Of a DNA stretch of 64,000 bases, positions 34,408 through 47,471 are shown in pieces (position 1 is the stretch's first letter; the number at the start of each line of letters is the position of its first letter). The DNA lies in assembly GCF_021130785.1 (NCBI RefSeq), contig NC_060213.1, positions 70,638,001 through 70,702,000 of the forward strand. The letters run 5' to 3'. The notes under the pieces are model-generated. The model searched no databases, was not told the origin of the DNA, and worked only from the letters and a program-made list of their open reading frames with translations. The stretch is from Homalodisca vitripennis (Eukaryota; Arthropoda; Insecta; Hemiptera; Cicadellidae). The position numbers and the translations under genes were made by a program.

Positions 34408-37379
34408 ATACTAATTAATTACTTACTTAACTATTTGTTTGGTAACGTCTAAATAAATCAGAACTTTGATTAGAAAATCATTGCTTTTTTAGTTTACCAT
34501 CTGTTTGATCCTCTAAAAAAATATATTTCTACTCAAATGGGGTATAAGAAACTTTTGAGCATTTAAAATCTAATTAGGAATTAAAACGAAATATTTGATG
34601 AAAACTATGAAGGAAAATGTTAAAAATTGCTTAAAATAATAGGATAGGGTTACTTAAGTTTGGAAAATTTGTACTTTATATCATAATTAACGATATCGAA
34701 GTACGTCTAAACTATTTAATTCCTCTGAAGACAATGAATGGAATGCCAATTTACAACAACAACAAAACATTTAAAATTAATAATTTAAATGCTAAACATA
34801 ATTAATTTTGTCTACTTATAACTGCAGACATACACTAAAATTTAAATTTTATGTTTTTTCATAATAAAGGAACAGTTATTATGCTCCGAAAATTTACATT
34901 ATGATTACAACTATAATTAAACACATCTAAAAACAAAATGTTTAGAAAAACTTTTATTGCATAGTAACCATTAACAGTATTGCTGCGAACCATCTCATCC
35001 AAATCTTCACTATAAATTTATAAACTTGACTATGTTATTAGTTTTAGTACACAACACAAATTGATTAATATCTTTTAATCGTATCCCATATGTACTTTCA
35101 TAAATAAACTATATAAAATATAAATAAATAATCTGTGAATACACTTATTTCATACTATACGTGCATAAGGTTGTGCAAAAAAAGAAAGTGAAAAATGCTT
35201 ATAATAGTGAAGGTTAATTTGTGTTATAAAATACTGACAAGCGGTTTGTAAGTACAATAATAGTTGTAAAAATATATTTTTAAGGATCATAAGCAAGTCA
35301 TAAATGTAAATTTTCACATTTATTGCCTCATATTTAGCAAATTAATTTGTAGGGCTTAAAGATGTTATTTCTGTCGGTGTATTATCACGATATCTCTATA
35401 CAGAATCCACCTATAGGCTTCACATTGTGCTTGGAGCTTCATTTCTCTATAAGAAAAATTTAGTTCGATTATGCATGTAACTCATCCAGGTGAGAGTTAG
35501 CGAATATTTTTACATTGCTTGTATGAGTAACCATGGTGATGATCAGGATAAATACGTTGCAAATATAACTTAATACACCCATAAGAGATTCTAACACTAC
35601 TTTATATAATAACACACGCAGCATAACTATCCCAAAATATAGAAAATAATTGTGTAGTGATTGTTGAGTGTAATTTCATACTTTGGGTTTATATAACTTA
35701 AAAATTATCATAAAATCCAACTAAATGAAAAACAAATTTAAATGTATGATGTGCAAATTATGTCAAGATAGATTTCATATCCAGACGATTTTTTGTATGC
35801 AACTTCTTTACTACATGAATTATTTCTATAATGCATAATTTCTTATAAAAATCTGTTTGTACCATTGTATTCTTGTCTATCTGTCCGCAATCCATCTGTT
35901 TCACTAGCATTTTAGCACAGATAGTTTAAGGATTCCAAATTTTTCCTATTTGGAAAAGTTAAAGACAAGCTGAATTACCAGATCCCATCTAATAGTGTTT
36001 TAAGTTTAAATACTTGTGCTGTCATAACAGCAAGGATTAAAACAATAGTTACTTTAGATAATCCTAATAAAAAATAGAATTTATACGATTTACTGCAATT
36101 CAAAGATAGAACAAAAAATACCTATTATTGAAAATAATATATTTTCAAACACCCAGATTATGAAAGTGTGAACCCTTGTTAGAGAACCATGAATACAAAA
36201 GTTTCCAATATTGTGTTAAATTTACTTGCTTTTAGATATATTTATTGTTGAAAATGCATGTTGTTTCGTGAAAATATTTTTTATTTATTTATTTGTTTAT
36301 AGAGATAGAGTATTATGTTCCATGGATAGTCATGATAAAACACTGTAATATGTACAGGTATATGTCTTAGATTAAATATATATTTCAATATGCTTGTTAG
36401 AGTGAGTTGTATCATTCAAAGAAACTTAGTATAAAATTTACTTCAAGTATGCGGTTTCATTCTAATTTACATGAAATTGCTGTTACAAAATTTCGTATAT
36501 GACCACTAAAATAATAAAACAAACATATATTTATTCATTCTAAGATTCATTTAGCTTGTTTTTTAGTTGCATGTGACTTAAAGAAATCATATTTTTCAAT
36601 GAAGAAAGAGGTTATATTATTGTAACGTGTCTATAGTAAGGTTATCTTCTATAAACCAATTACAACTATTTTTGTTTTAGTATCAGAGCGATCAATTGTG
36701 TTCTGAACTAATAACCCTTTATTTTAAGAATGTACAAGTTCCAATGGAATTCAATAATTAAACTCAGTATAAAATAATATTAATTTTAATAAAATTTGAA
36801 ATCAATAATACAGCAACGCCAAGCTATCTTTTTTACTTTGAATTTATTCTCAATTATTTCATATTTTTAACCCATCCAATGTTCAAAAGTTCAGTCTTAA
36901 AATTAACAATGAATCAAATCATTCAATAATTGTGTCCTTCAAGTTCTCAGTGCTAATATTTTCAACACTAACTCAAAATAAAAATATTCACTGAATTTCA
37001 AAATAAAATAATCTTCTTCTAATATAAAATGAAATAAATAATAAAATAAGACTTCTTTTCAAAATAAAAATCAAACAAATTAAGGTAATATTAATATTTA
37101 ATATATGAACAAAGACAATGTCCAACCAGTTAAACTCAAATTGTATCAATTTCAAACTACTTATTTTCTGTACATTTCCAATTTACATATTATTGAATTA
37201 TCCAGAATTATCCGCTTGGCTTTGAATGTTAAATTTAGGAACTTGTTAAAATATATATAGAATCTCAGAACATAAAATAACTTTTCTTTTTCAGTAGGCT
37301 ATTCCTGATTTAACCAAATTGAACAGGAAAATATCATCAAGTAATTTTCTATTTAAATGTTAAATTCTAACTTTCACAG
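34408..37379. other. AT-rich intergenic DNA, no gene recognised
   Basis: No open frame above 60 codons. 36960-37100 is low-complexity (AAATAAAAT-rich). A short patch at 35862-35960 resembles anonymous arthropod repeats (TGTCTATCTGTCCGCA). Confidence 0.55.
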
Positions 37380-37870
37380 TACCTCACACATCTGCTGAAG
37401 ACTTCACCAACTAACAAAAATAACTATAATAGATTAATCAATTGAAAAAACAAACTTTAAATTTTGAAAAGAATTTTAATCTTAATACTCAACCTTCCTA
37501 CCAAAAACTCAATACGGCAAGAGTAGGCTATCACTTTACACGAACTTCTCTCTCTGAGCACACAGCAAAGAATCCCCTGAAAACGTGGTTGAAGCCACCG
37601 GAAGGATCTAGAAATCCCTCCCACCATCTAATCTACCTAACATTGGCCAATCAAAATTGAGCTAACACAATGTCTGAATTGGATGGGACCTATCCAACCC
37701 AGACCTGTAACCTATGCTCAATAACTAGATACAAAAGGAAGCTTCTAGCATTCCTCGAACCCGAATTGACAAGAAATTCAGCACTGCTAGAAGGATCACA
37801 ATCTTACAATTCAATTATTATATTAATTCACAATTCTCTAAATAAAAATATAAAGATTCCTATAAATAAT
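37380..37870. other. GC-richer block of unknown nature
   Basis: Base composition changes here against the AT-rich flanks, and two adjacent frames (37442-37660, 37670-37873) are open for 72 and 67 codons, with no domain I recognise. The segment GGATGGGACCTATCCAACCC forms a short hairpin. It could be a solo LTR, a SINE or an unknown repeat; I found no second copy in this window. Confidence 0.3.
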
Positions 37871-39473
37871 TAAATAATATAGGAAGCATCCTATAATTAT
37901 ATTTTAAAAGAGAAACGTTTTCAATGCTTTAAAATATTTAAATTAAACATCAAACACGTCAAACCTTTAGTTATAAACTCAAAACCAAATCCAAATAAAT
38001 TTTATCTTTAGCAGTTTATTTTTCGGCGTGTTTACCAAATGGATTAATTTGCCTATTTGATATACACGTAAATTGTTGTGGTTTGGTCACACAATATTTA
38101 TAGTTTATGTATTCAGGGGAGCTATCTTAAGAAGCTATAAAAATAACGTTACGAATATTTTCCATATAACAGTCAATTGCGCCACATTCAATTACAAATT
38201 TGGCTTTAAAAATATACTAATGTGCAACACTAGCTGCATCTGTCCGACAAGCTTTCAACGATGAAAACACATGCTGACACAACCAAAGTGACAATTTGAA
38301 ACAGATCTTGCCTTTATGCGAGATATATCAAGTTTGAATCTCTTGTCACTGTAGAGCTCACATGAAATTACCAGAATTAAATATATTCGTCGTCCCTGAT
38401 ACTGAAAATTTAAGGCAATTATTTGGATAACATCAGTTATAGGAAACTGTGAATTCGGTTAGAAGAATAAACAGATACACTTGTATATGGGCATGTAACA
38501 TGACCCACGATGGTATCTTTGTTATTACATTGAAAACGATTTGCATTCCGTACATGGTTTGCAAATCCGATGAAACTGGAGGCCTGCAACGCAAGACTTT
38601 TTGGAGACAGTTGGTTGTTACTAAAACTAATATTTTGTAAACAGTACTCAAATTACTATAAGAATTAGTTTAATACGGATTTTAGTTCTACAATATTAAA
38701 AACATTATGTAAAAAATTCTACGGGTTTCCTACCGTTTCTTGGAAAAAATGAACTTTTTTAAACTATAAATAACTGTATACAACTTCACTTTTGTTTTTA
38801 TTACCTACCAGAGTGAGGTGATGTAGTAAATCAGTCCAAAACTGTTGTGCCTAAATACCCTCTATAATCAATACTGGGAGTGCGACAACTGTTGCTTGGC
38901 CCCTCTCAGGCCGTTGTGTCTTCACCACTTCCGATCTCTGTTTACAACGCCAATTTTATTTCCTGTTATTCTAGCTTCATTTTAATGGGATTCGGCATGT
39001 GAATTATGCATTGTAGTAAGCAGCTTGTAGTAGTAAGCTTAGTGCTGAGACGAAATAGAAAACATTGTTTTACAAACAACAAGTTAAGCAGATGATGAAA
39101 GATTTATGATCCAAATCGATTTACATCGAATATATTTCTCATGATTTCACGTCAAATACGTGAAACCCTTTGCTCAGAATTTTTTTTTAAGTTTCCACCT
39201 TTTAAATTGTGTAACTTCTAGAAACCGGCAATTTTTTAATTTGGAACTTCATCTACTTTCTCCTACAAAATATATCTTTTATTTAAAACTAAAAGAAAAT
39301 TGGTTCTTCGACGTAGCAGTTAACATAATTTTTTATCCTACAATGGAAAATATAGTTTTGAAAGTCTCTTTAAAACACTGTGTATGTTTCCACTATCTTT
39401 TTACTCTTAATATACTCCGTTTTGACTCGGAAACGGGTATTCATAGTAAACGTTTTTCAATGACCGAATTTGT
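37871..39473. other. AT-rich intergenic DNA, no gene recognised
   Basis: The 108-codon frame at 39160-39486 is Phe/Leu/Ile-rich, as random AT-rich translation would be. A GC-richer patch at 38875-38945 (GCCCCTCTCAGGCCGTTGTG) stands out but lacks an identifiable function. Confidence 0.5.
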
Positions 39474-39580
39474 TCAGGTGATATGATCTGCCAGGGCAAA
39501 TTTCTGTTCTTTACATGAATAATTACAGCTCTAATAATAATAGTTTAGCTGTTGCTATTATAACACTAAATGTAACTATC
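39474..39580 (+). repeat. Dispersed repeat A, partial copy
   Basis: TTCAGGTGATATGATCTGCC followed by AGGGCAAATTTCTGTTCTTT, then ACACTAAATGTAACTAT (39566 on), parallels 29587-29630 (TTCAGGTGATA...CATGATCTGCCGAGGCAAATTT) and 53260-53365 (GGACAATTTCCATTCTT...ACACTAAATACAAATAT). Confidence 0.5.
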
Positions 39581-40719
39581 AGTTATCCAAGAAATATATA
39601 CATTGAAAAGTCTGAGAATCCTACTGCTAAAACACAACTAAGATGGGTAAAAACAACTTTCATTATAATACGATCTTTTATTATAATACTTTCATTAGAT
39701 ATTATAGTTATCTTTTATATCTATTACTTAATAACTGCTAAAATTTTGTACATGAAATGTTATTATTAATTAATATTAAAAAATATTATTATAAACTTAC
39801 TTAAATGCTATTTGAGTTATCTGCATGTTTACGTTCTCTCAACAGCGGTTCCAGAAAATATAGAAACAAGAATTGCAGTTACTATGAACATTACTCTGTT
39901 TTCTCAGACTATAAATGTAAAATGTTTCTAATTAGTGGATACATTAATTAAAGCTATGGTTGTGCTGTCATAAAGCAATGTTTACACAGATAACTTTATA
40001 ACATTTTAAAAGCTAGTTTAATTAATATTTATTCATTGTAGAGGCCAAGATGTTTGATACTTAAGGACCACTTGGGCGTAACCTGCAGGGGTTTTCAAAA
40101 CAAGAATAAAACTATATACATATTAGGTACCCTGAAAATGCCTATGAAAAATTCGGTCGAATAGTTAACGGTTGAATTCAAAACAAGCAAAGGCAATTTG
40201 GCATTTGTCATATTTTTTTAAATAATAGTCAAATTAAAACTTTCTGTTATAACTTTAAGTGTATTTCAATGTATGCATTATTTTACGTTACGTTTGTGGT
40301 TAAATAATATGTTTCATAAATTTAAAAAATGCATTTCCACTCACTCCATAATAAATAAACTATATTAATAGTATATAGTAAAGGAGACTTTACTGTATTG
40401 GACAGTGTTTTTGTACAATATTCAGTATATATATACAAAATGTAAACGATGATTTTGATGTAAAACCACAGCTGTGTAGTGCAATAGTACCACTAGTATC
40501 TGACATATCCATATATATTGTTCATCTATTAACATCCATTAAGGTACGGCCAAACTCAAAGTGTAGCACATTGCAATAGACCTTAAAGTAATATAATTAA
40601 ACCGAAACCTGAAAGTTTCCAGACCGGGAGGTCTGGTTGAAAGTTATGTTATCTGTTAGGAACAACAGTTCCATTATTGTAACATAAATGAGTGCTCCAA
40701 AAAGTAAAAGAATAACATA

Positions 40720-40930
40720 AACACATAAATTAACGAAATCAAAGAGCATCTATAATATTAATCCACTAATTATGATCGTGTAAAATCTGTCTCCAATCTG
40801 CAGATTGCTCAGAGTTCCGCAATGTGCCTGGTGTTTTTCCAGATAAAGGGAGACTTGTGACACCACAATTAGATCATATCCACCAGTCGTCCCATCCCAC
40901 ACAACACTGATTAAGCTAAATTATTTTTTA
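40720..40930 (+). repeat. Dispersed repeat B, copy 1
   Basis: Matches the reverse complement of 57545-57775: TAAACACATAAA, TATTAATCC-ACTAAT, ATCT--CCAA-TGCAGATTGCT, GCAATGTGCCTG, GTTTT-CCAGAT, AGACTTGTGACAC-ACAA, TCATCCCACAC-ACACTG. About 75-80% similar by eye. It contains no open frame. Class unknown. Confidence 0.75.
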
Positions 40931-42979
40931 CTTGTATAAATTCCATGTGTAATGAATACATGATTAATGATTACGTTTTCAACGTCATATCAGCTCTGTT
41001 TATAATGCGAGCTTTACATAAAAACGGCGATTAGTAATATCTAAAAATATTTTATTTCTAATACAAGCATTGATGTAAAACTAATATTTATTATAGTTAT
41101 AGTACATATACTAACACGTATAAGTTAGTAAATGACTTTATGCTTTCTCATTGTATTTTTTCAAAACAAAACCACCAATTTGCAATGGACTTTTTATCTT
41201 TTAGCCTTTATTTTCATAATTGAGTGAAAAATACATAGAAATCACTGGAAGTTATGTTTTCAGTAGAAGAAGAAATCATTTTGTATAGATCGGACATCAG
41301 TTTATTTCTTGTAAACAGACATAAATTCGATTTAAAGTTGGGTTGAGGAACCGCTTTCTATGAAAAAAATAGTGGTCTATATTTTGTTTTCTTACCTTTA
41401 TAGAAGAAATAACTCGCTTTTTTCCAACCTCTCCCGCCAATCGGTGCAGGAACAGCACCAGCTTACGTACAGGCCAGGCACAGTCTCATGAAGCGAGCTC
41501 TAGCCAATCTAAAAGTCATTATACACTGTAGACTAGGCCTATCTACACACAATTCCATCCAAAGACATCGACATTTTCGGTTAGTCTTATGTTGTTTCAG
41601 GGTTCAGGAATGTCCAGAAAAGTGACCGAACGGTATAAATTATTCAGAAGTAAATACTCCTAAGAATTTTAAAATATTATATTTCACTAAATTCCTTCAC
41701 ACCAAAACCAGAAAAGCATCCTGAACTATCACTATTTTTCACTATTAAAAACTCCAATGTTTGTCAACCTAAACTCAAAAATAATTGCTATTTTAATTAT
41801 TAGCTGATGTTTAACTATTCTCTCTCTATAGGTTTTACATCCGTCATTTTGGTGGTAACCAATATTTAAGAACTTTAATAAAAGAGGGCAAGTAATGCAG
41901 AGCTTTTCACAGAAATTGATGTATTCTATGAAATAAATAATCCTGTTTTTAGTAGCTAATGAAATGGAGTAATTTTAATTTATTCATCATAAAATGTTGT
42001 AATACATTTATACATTGAGTGCTGAAGGATGACAGGAGGTAAGTATAATAATTTTACGACTACTGCAACGACCATTCGTGCTCTAACAACATTAGGTCAC
42101 AGGAGCTCTCTCTTATACTACATGTTAGGCACTCATACTGCAGATGTATAAATTAAAAAGAAAATCTTCATGGACGTTATCTGATTATAGACACTATAGA
42201 TTATACTCAGCGCAAAAATGTTTTGAGTAAATAAGGTGTCTATTAATTTATTATAGACTATGAAGGTGCATAGCCTATTTTCAAACGAAATGCTCGTGGT
42301 TGGATCTGACAATTTGCACTACTTACGATACTTTACGCACAAGAACGGTTTATTTTATTGCGTCTAATTTATCTAATTTCTTAGAAGAGAAATTAGAGAG
42401 GTCAATTTACAACAAAAATGTTTAGTAATCATTTATTTATACGTCATTGAGTTACTAAAACCTTATGCGTGTGCCAAAACCAATCCGTACCAAAAAATTA
42501 CGTTCGTACATATGTAATAATAATTATAACGTAACGAATCCATTTGTTTTCATAATTAAGAAACAGAAATGTCGGTCCAGGAAATTTACATTAGAGTTAA
42601 ACCGATAGTTTAAAAACTTTAAAGGGTCAGGTTATTTAAGGAAATTTTTAATTGCAGATTAACCTTGGAGAACAATACCGAATTATATCTCCTGCAAAAC
42701 TTGACCAGCAACTAATAAACAAGACTGTGTTATTAGTTAATACATTATTTTAAATTTATAACCAGCCATTACTTGTATCTCATAAGTAGTTTCTTAATAA
42801 TACCATTTAATATAAATAACAATAAGTGACTAATAGTATTATTTTTTAGCCTTAAACAACACGACTTCACAAAGTTCTGCGATAAGAAAGCATATGGCTT
42901 ACGGAAATGAAGGACGGTTTGTATTAAGAGAGAATACTGAGAAAATTCTACATTATCGAAGTCTGTTATGACACATAAA
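40931..42979. other. Intergenic, no gene recognised
   Basis: A GC-richer patch at 41420-41545 (CTCCCGCCAATCGGTGCAGG, GCCAGGCACAGTC) has no readable protein. The rest is AT-rich. Confidence 0.5.
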
Positions 42980-43350
42980 TATAATAAAAACCCAATATCT
43001 GGAGTAATATCGAAGACTGTTCTGCTCATCATATCACTTATTGCTGAAGCATTTCATTACTGCCATTTCCTTGATTTCCGATCTTTCAGTAAAGCATTCA
43101 AAAACAATAACTGAGATGGAAGGAGGAACTCTCTCTTTCGTTAAATAATAAGCTTTCCCCGCTTCATATTTTAGTTGTATTTTAAAATTTCAATTTGCCT
43201 TTTTGTACGTAATCAAAGCTCTGCATCGTTGTTTGTTGCAAAACCAGTATTCAATCAGTGCTTTTATGGACAGTTTTAAGTATATTGTGTAACTGATTTA
43301 TAATTGACAACTAATGAAAATCCATTCAGGCTAAATTTTGTTCAGGCGAT
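42980..43350 (+). repeat. Dispersed repeat C, copy 1
   Basis: Shares with 61345-61730 the runs ATAATAAAAACCCAATATCT, TTGCTGAAGC, GCCATTTCCTTGATTTCCGA then TCT, AAAACAATAA, and further on ATCAAAG-TCTGCA and GGCTAAAT-T-GT. The best block is 23 of 23 identical. The 87-codon antisense frame ending at 42769 overlaps it and is probably not a gene. Confidence 0.75.
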
Positions 43351-45483
43351 ATATATTACACACACAGAGGCTAATTAATTAAATATTTGAATCATTAAAA
43401 CTTAGTTCATTATCATTTAAAACCTTTTTGTTTAATTATCTACTACTAGTGTAATAATTGGAACACATATCAATAAAGTATTACTAATACAAGTGTTACT
43501 GTATAATCTATTGTTTATTATACAATAAATCAAGTGACAATTTTTTTATAGCAGTAGATACGTAGAAAAAATTTAAAGCTCACAATGAAATATATTGTTT
43601 TTCATCATAGAACATAGTTTTGAATTTACAAATAATTTGTTATAAAATGCAAGAAAACAATCTTTGTTTTAATACTAAGTTGAAAATAGTTACAAATACT
43701 ATACTAAACTGTAAAATCGGTCTTAAATAGTTAAATTGTGTATTAAAAAATACTGAATGTAATGAGGTTTATATATTATGACTCACGTTTATAGTGAAAC
43801 GTTTTCAATTAGTTACATTTGAGGTAATATTAGCATGTGTAGAGAAACAAATGTAATCAAGTTACTCTCGATGAACACTACTGTGCATGGAGCAAAAGTG
43901 ATCTACCTCTTTTTACAAGGCGTGTAGGCTACTCCTTCTTAAATTAGCTAATATCCAGATTTTTCCTTGAGGACAGTTGAGTTAAGACTATTAGATACAT
44001 TATTGCGATATTTGTAGTCTTCCCTGGTTTGAGAAGCTTTATTGGTTCCAAACATTGGATGAAATATTGTAATCGGAAATAACTATTTAGTACCATTTAA
44101 ATACTTAAAGAAATGGCATGCTTAGGCACTAATATTCGTAGTGCGTAACGGAATACGAATAAGCAATACGATTGTCGAAGATTTAAGTTTGCACGAGTTA
44201 ATTGAATACGTTTATGAACTGTAGAAGCTATGATTCTCATGAACTTGAGTAATTTACAGAATAGAACAGAGTAATTTCTAACTCTGTTGCTTCAATACAG
44301 GACTGGAATCGTTTACATTAAATATAAGTTGCCGTGGATATAGCGAATACTCGTATCTTGTCACAAAGATTAAATTGCTGTAAATACAGCCTCATAAAAC
44401 AATCCTTAAATTCCTGTCATAACGCAGTTAGATACAGATTAGCAGAAATTAGATTTTTCTAGTTCTTCAACGGATATACACGAAGATAGATCAGTTCACA
44501 TAATTTATTATAAAAGCATTTAGCATGTATATTATTTGAGCTGAATTGATGCTAGAAACATGCAACCTGTCACATGTCATGTATGCCGGAGCGTTCTTAT
44601 TACAAGAGCCAATTAAATGTTTGAAAAAAGTTAAGCTGACAATGCATCGTTAACATAACCAACCGTTGATGTTAATTGTCTAATTTATTGAATATGTAGA
44701 TATCACAGTTAGAAAAAAATGTTTTGACCGACTCACATAATTCCGTTTACACTTACTATCTGCGTATATTTCTTATTTTTTCTTGAATAAAATTGTAAAT
44801 TAGAAATGTTTTCTAATTTGTTGCAACTTGTTTAAGAGTTAGAATTCAAAATGGAAAAAGATCACTTTTACTTCTGAAATTGGGGAAGTTAGTGCTACTT
44901 TAATGTTTTCAATATTAAAAATGTATAAAGTTTTGTTATTATGAATTTGGTTTTTATGCAATTAGAATTATTGCTTGACATCTACATTTATTTTTAAAAT
45001 AGGTTCTAACTTAGAACACAAACATTCATTAGTCAAGAGGTCCACCTTTACTTCAGGTAATACTCGATACAATGTCAGGTTCGCTAATCATACTCTCTAC
45101 TAGATAAAAAGGAAATAAAATATTTCTTATAATTTATCTGCATTCTAGTAAATATTTTGTGTATTATTTTTACACGGTAAATTTTCCTTTAAGATGCAAT
45201 ATTGTTTTTGAATTATTTTTTCTTTTAGCCGGACAAATAATATCTGGTTAACATGCAAACACAATTTAAACATTAAAAAATACATTATAATTAATTAACA
45301 GAAAATATTATTGACGCTAGTGTATTATAAACATGAAGAGAACAGGAAGTCATGCATAACTTTACTTAATAAAAACATAATACCTTACAATAAATAAATA
45401 ATATTCAACAGATAAAATATTACACTTTTTAATATGCCATCAATACAGAAAAAATAAATAAATGTCATAAATATATTAATATC
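43351..45483. other. AT-rich intergenic DNA, no gene recognised
   Basis: No open frame of note, and no element recognised. The last 100 bp flank the 3' end of the RLE-type LINE. Confidence 0.55.
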
Positions 45484-47471
45484 ACCACGTAGGCATCCAC
45501 AGATGGTCTATAGCCCCCAGCCGAGAGCAGTCACGCCACGGGAGCAAATTTCTCCAGCTTCTTCTTTGTGACCGTCGTCACCGACTGCCAGCCATCATCA
45601 TAGGGCACTGTGACGTCGACTAGGCGCACGATATTGTTGGTCCGGTCCATCGTCACCAGATCCGGTTGGCAGCAGGCCACCTCCTCCGGAAATTCCACGT
45701 TAGGCACTAGCTCCTGGAACGGCACTGTCTTGTCCAATCGTATTTCCTGAGGGTGCCCACGGATCTCTGAAGTCATCAGATCCAGAATAGCATAATGCCT
45801 CTTGGTTATAACGGGCATCATAGGCATGAAGTGACTCAATACATGGACAGTCTTCTCGTCATATCTGCCGCATCTCTGCAGCGGTGGTCTTCGTTGCCCT
45901 ACCTCCGACACCCGTTCATCGGCAGAGTGTTCAGCCTTGCCCGGTGCATCAATCGCCAGTCAGCGAAACGGGTGTGTCTCCCTCTTCAAGCATGTGATTG
46001 AAGGTGGTCCACGTCGTCAAGACCCGAGCTACCCTGCCTTGGTCCGGCTTCGGGGCAAGGGAAGGTCGGCAATGGAGCTGCAGTGCTTGCCGTAGAACTG
46101 AAGCTGGGTCCTCCGGCTCCTCCCGTCCACGATGATCGGCCGCCCCACACTAGGCACCACCTAGAGCACAAAATTATGCTCTAGACAGCCTTCGGACACA
46201 GTGCACTCCTTCTGTGCCCAGGATAAGAGGAGGTTGTCAGTCATCCACGAAGACAGGCGGTGAACCAATACACTGCAAAGCAGCTTGCCTGCAGTGTCTG
46301 ACAGCGCGATAGATCTTCCACGAGGGCGGGAAGTACCCCGCCGCTAGGTAGATGTTAAAAATTATGAAAAGCACGTGGCCAGAGGAGTCAAGGCGGCGTC
46401 AAATGCCATATTGGAGAGGAGTTTGGACTCGTCGGCATCAACACAGCGCCGGGTGGGGACCGCAATATGGGTGGAGATGAAACACTCTCCATCGAACTCA
46501 CCGACCCACCCATGCGGCCGTTACGACGCAGGTCACCTCTAGCGGTAGCCGCAGCCCGGATCATCGGCGGCCCACGCAGCCCGGATCATCGGCGGCCCAA
46601 CTGGAGACCGAGATGAAGATGGTCCCGGAGGGAGTTGTGGCCCACCGGCGAAGCAGCATACAGCGGCACGCGAGGAGGCGTAATGTGCTCTTCCTCGACA
46701 GACCGACGCCGACGCAGCGCATTGAGCGAGGTAGCCGCAGCAGAGCGATGGCGTACCAGTGGTGGGGAAAATAAGAAGAAGGAGCTGAGGGGGAATCAGA
46801 GCTGTGGAGTTGAATCAGGAGCAGGAGGCATAACAGGTGACACCATCCTGATATATTTTCCTGCAGGATGTTGTAGGATGATGCGCCGTCAGGGAGAAAG
46901 AATTCAACTCCAGGGTGGCTCGAAGCGAAGTGGCCTTCGCCTGCCTTAGCGCGTACTTCTGTTGGCCACATGAGAATTTAGTGTCACAGCAGACAATGGT
47001 CATCCTCCCCCGTGGTCCTGATTCATATGCTTCTTCATTCCCTCCCCCTTCCTAACATATACAATTCCTGCCTCTAGGTGTTCCGGACAACGACTAAGTC
47101 ACTGGCCCAGAGGAAGGGAGCATAAGAGAGTACGCTCCATCAGATGAGAGAAGAAGCAGCAGTCAGTCGAAAGCAGCGCCACTTATCAAGAGAATGGCTT
47201 CGTCTCCTGGCTTTTCTGGTAGATGGCAGGGCTCTCGGGTGGTGCAGACGGGGAGTCATCGAATTTCCCACATTGAACACCACCCTTGGCTCAACGCCTT
47301 ATTAGGGAGAGTCAGTGTGTCACACTGACCCAACCTGGCTATCCGTTAGGCAGGGTAAAACTGCCAGGGGTTCGTCCCTCCACTCCTCGGAATCGCCTTC
47401 AAGTGCTAGTGCACGCGGTGTGCCAGCGTGCAATGAGTAGACAATTTCTTGAATTTAGAATTGACTTGAGG
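45484..47471 (-). mobile_element. Collapsed LINE with restriction-like endonuclease (R2/NeSL/Utopia type)
   Basis: A GC-rich block on the minus strand with RT and PD-(D/E)XK endonuclease remnants (see pseudogene). It is about 2 kb, against 4-5 kb for intact relatives, so much of the RT palm is deleted. The 5' boundary is set by a U2 snRNA fragment at 47472-47505; the 3' end is near 45484, after GGCTGGGGGCTATAGACCAT. Between 46560 and 47470 the sequence is probably the 5' UTR and N-terminal region, but no zinc finger is readable. The RLE-LINE class is well supported; assignment to the U2-targeting Utopia group rests on the adjacent U2 sequence. Confidence 0.75.
45531..46450 (-). pseudogene. 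RLE-type LINE ORF remnant: RT fingers and restriction-like endonuclease
   Basis: Reading the minus strand, 46315-46355 gives IYLAAGYFPPSWK, the start of RT in R2-like elements. 46165-46318 then gives SIALSDTAGKLLCSVLVHRL, SSWMTDNLLLSW and QKECTVSEGCLEHNFVL, matching the R2-type block around RPIS/L...GC-E-N/H-x-F-L. The catalytic palm and the thumb are missing. 45531-45911 holds the C-terminal part: a damaged zinc knuckle (RCGRYDEKTVHVLSH), RHYAILDL, then the nuclease core QPDLVTMD...VRLVDVTVPYDDGWQSV with the PD...D-V-T-V/I-P signature. RT copies the element RNA; the nuclease nicks the target. Stops and frame changes occur between blocks. Confidence 0.78.

Noticed and set aside
39160..39486. 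108-codon open frame
   Set aside because: Composition (Phe, Leu, Ile, Asn) is that of random AT-rich translation; no domain and no splice or start context.
46561..46971. 136-codon minus frame upstream of the LINE RT
   Set aside because: It probably overlaps the LINE 5' region, but I cannot recognise a zinc finger or other domain, so no protein is called.
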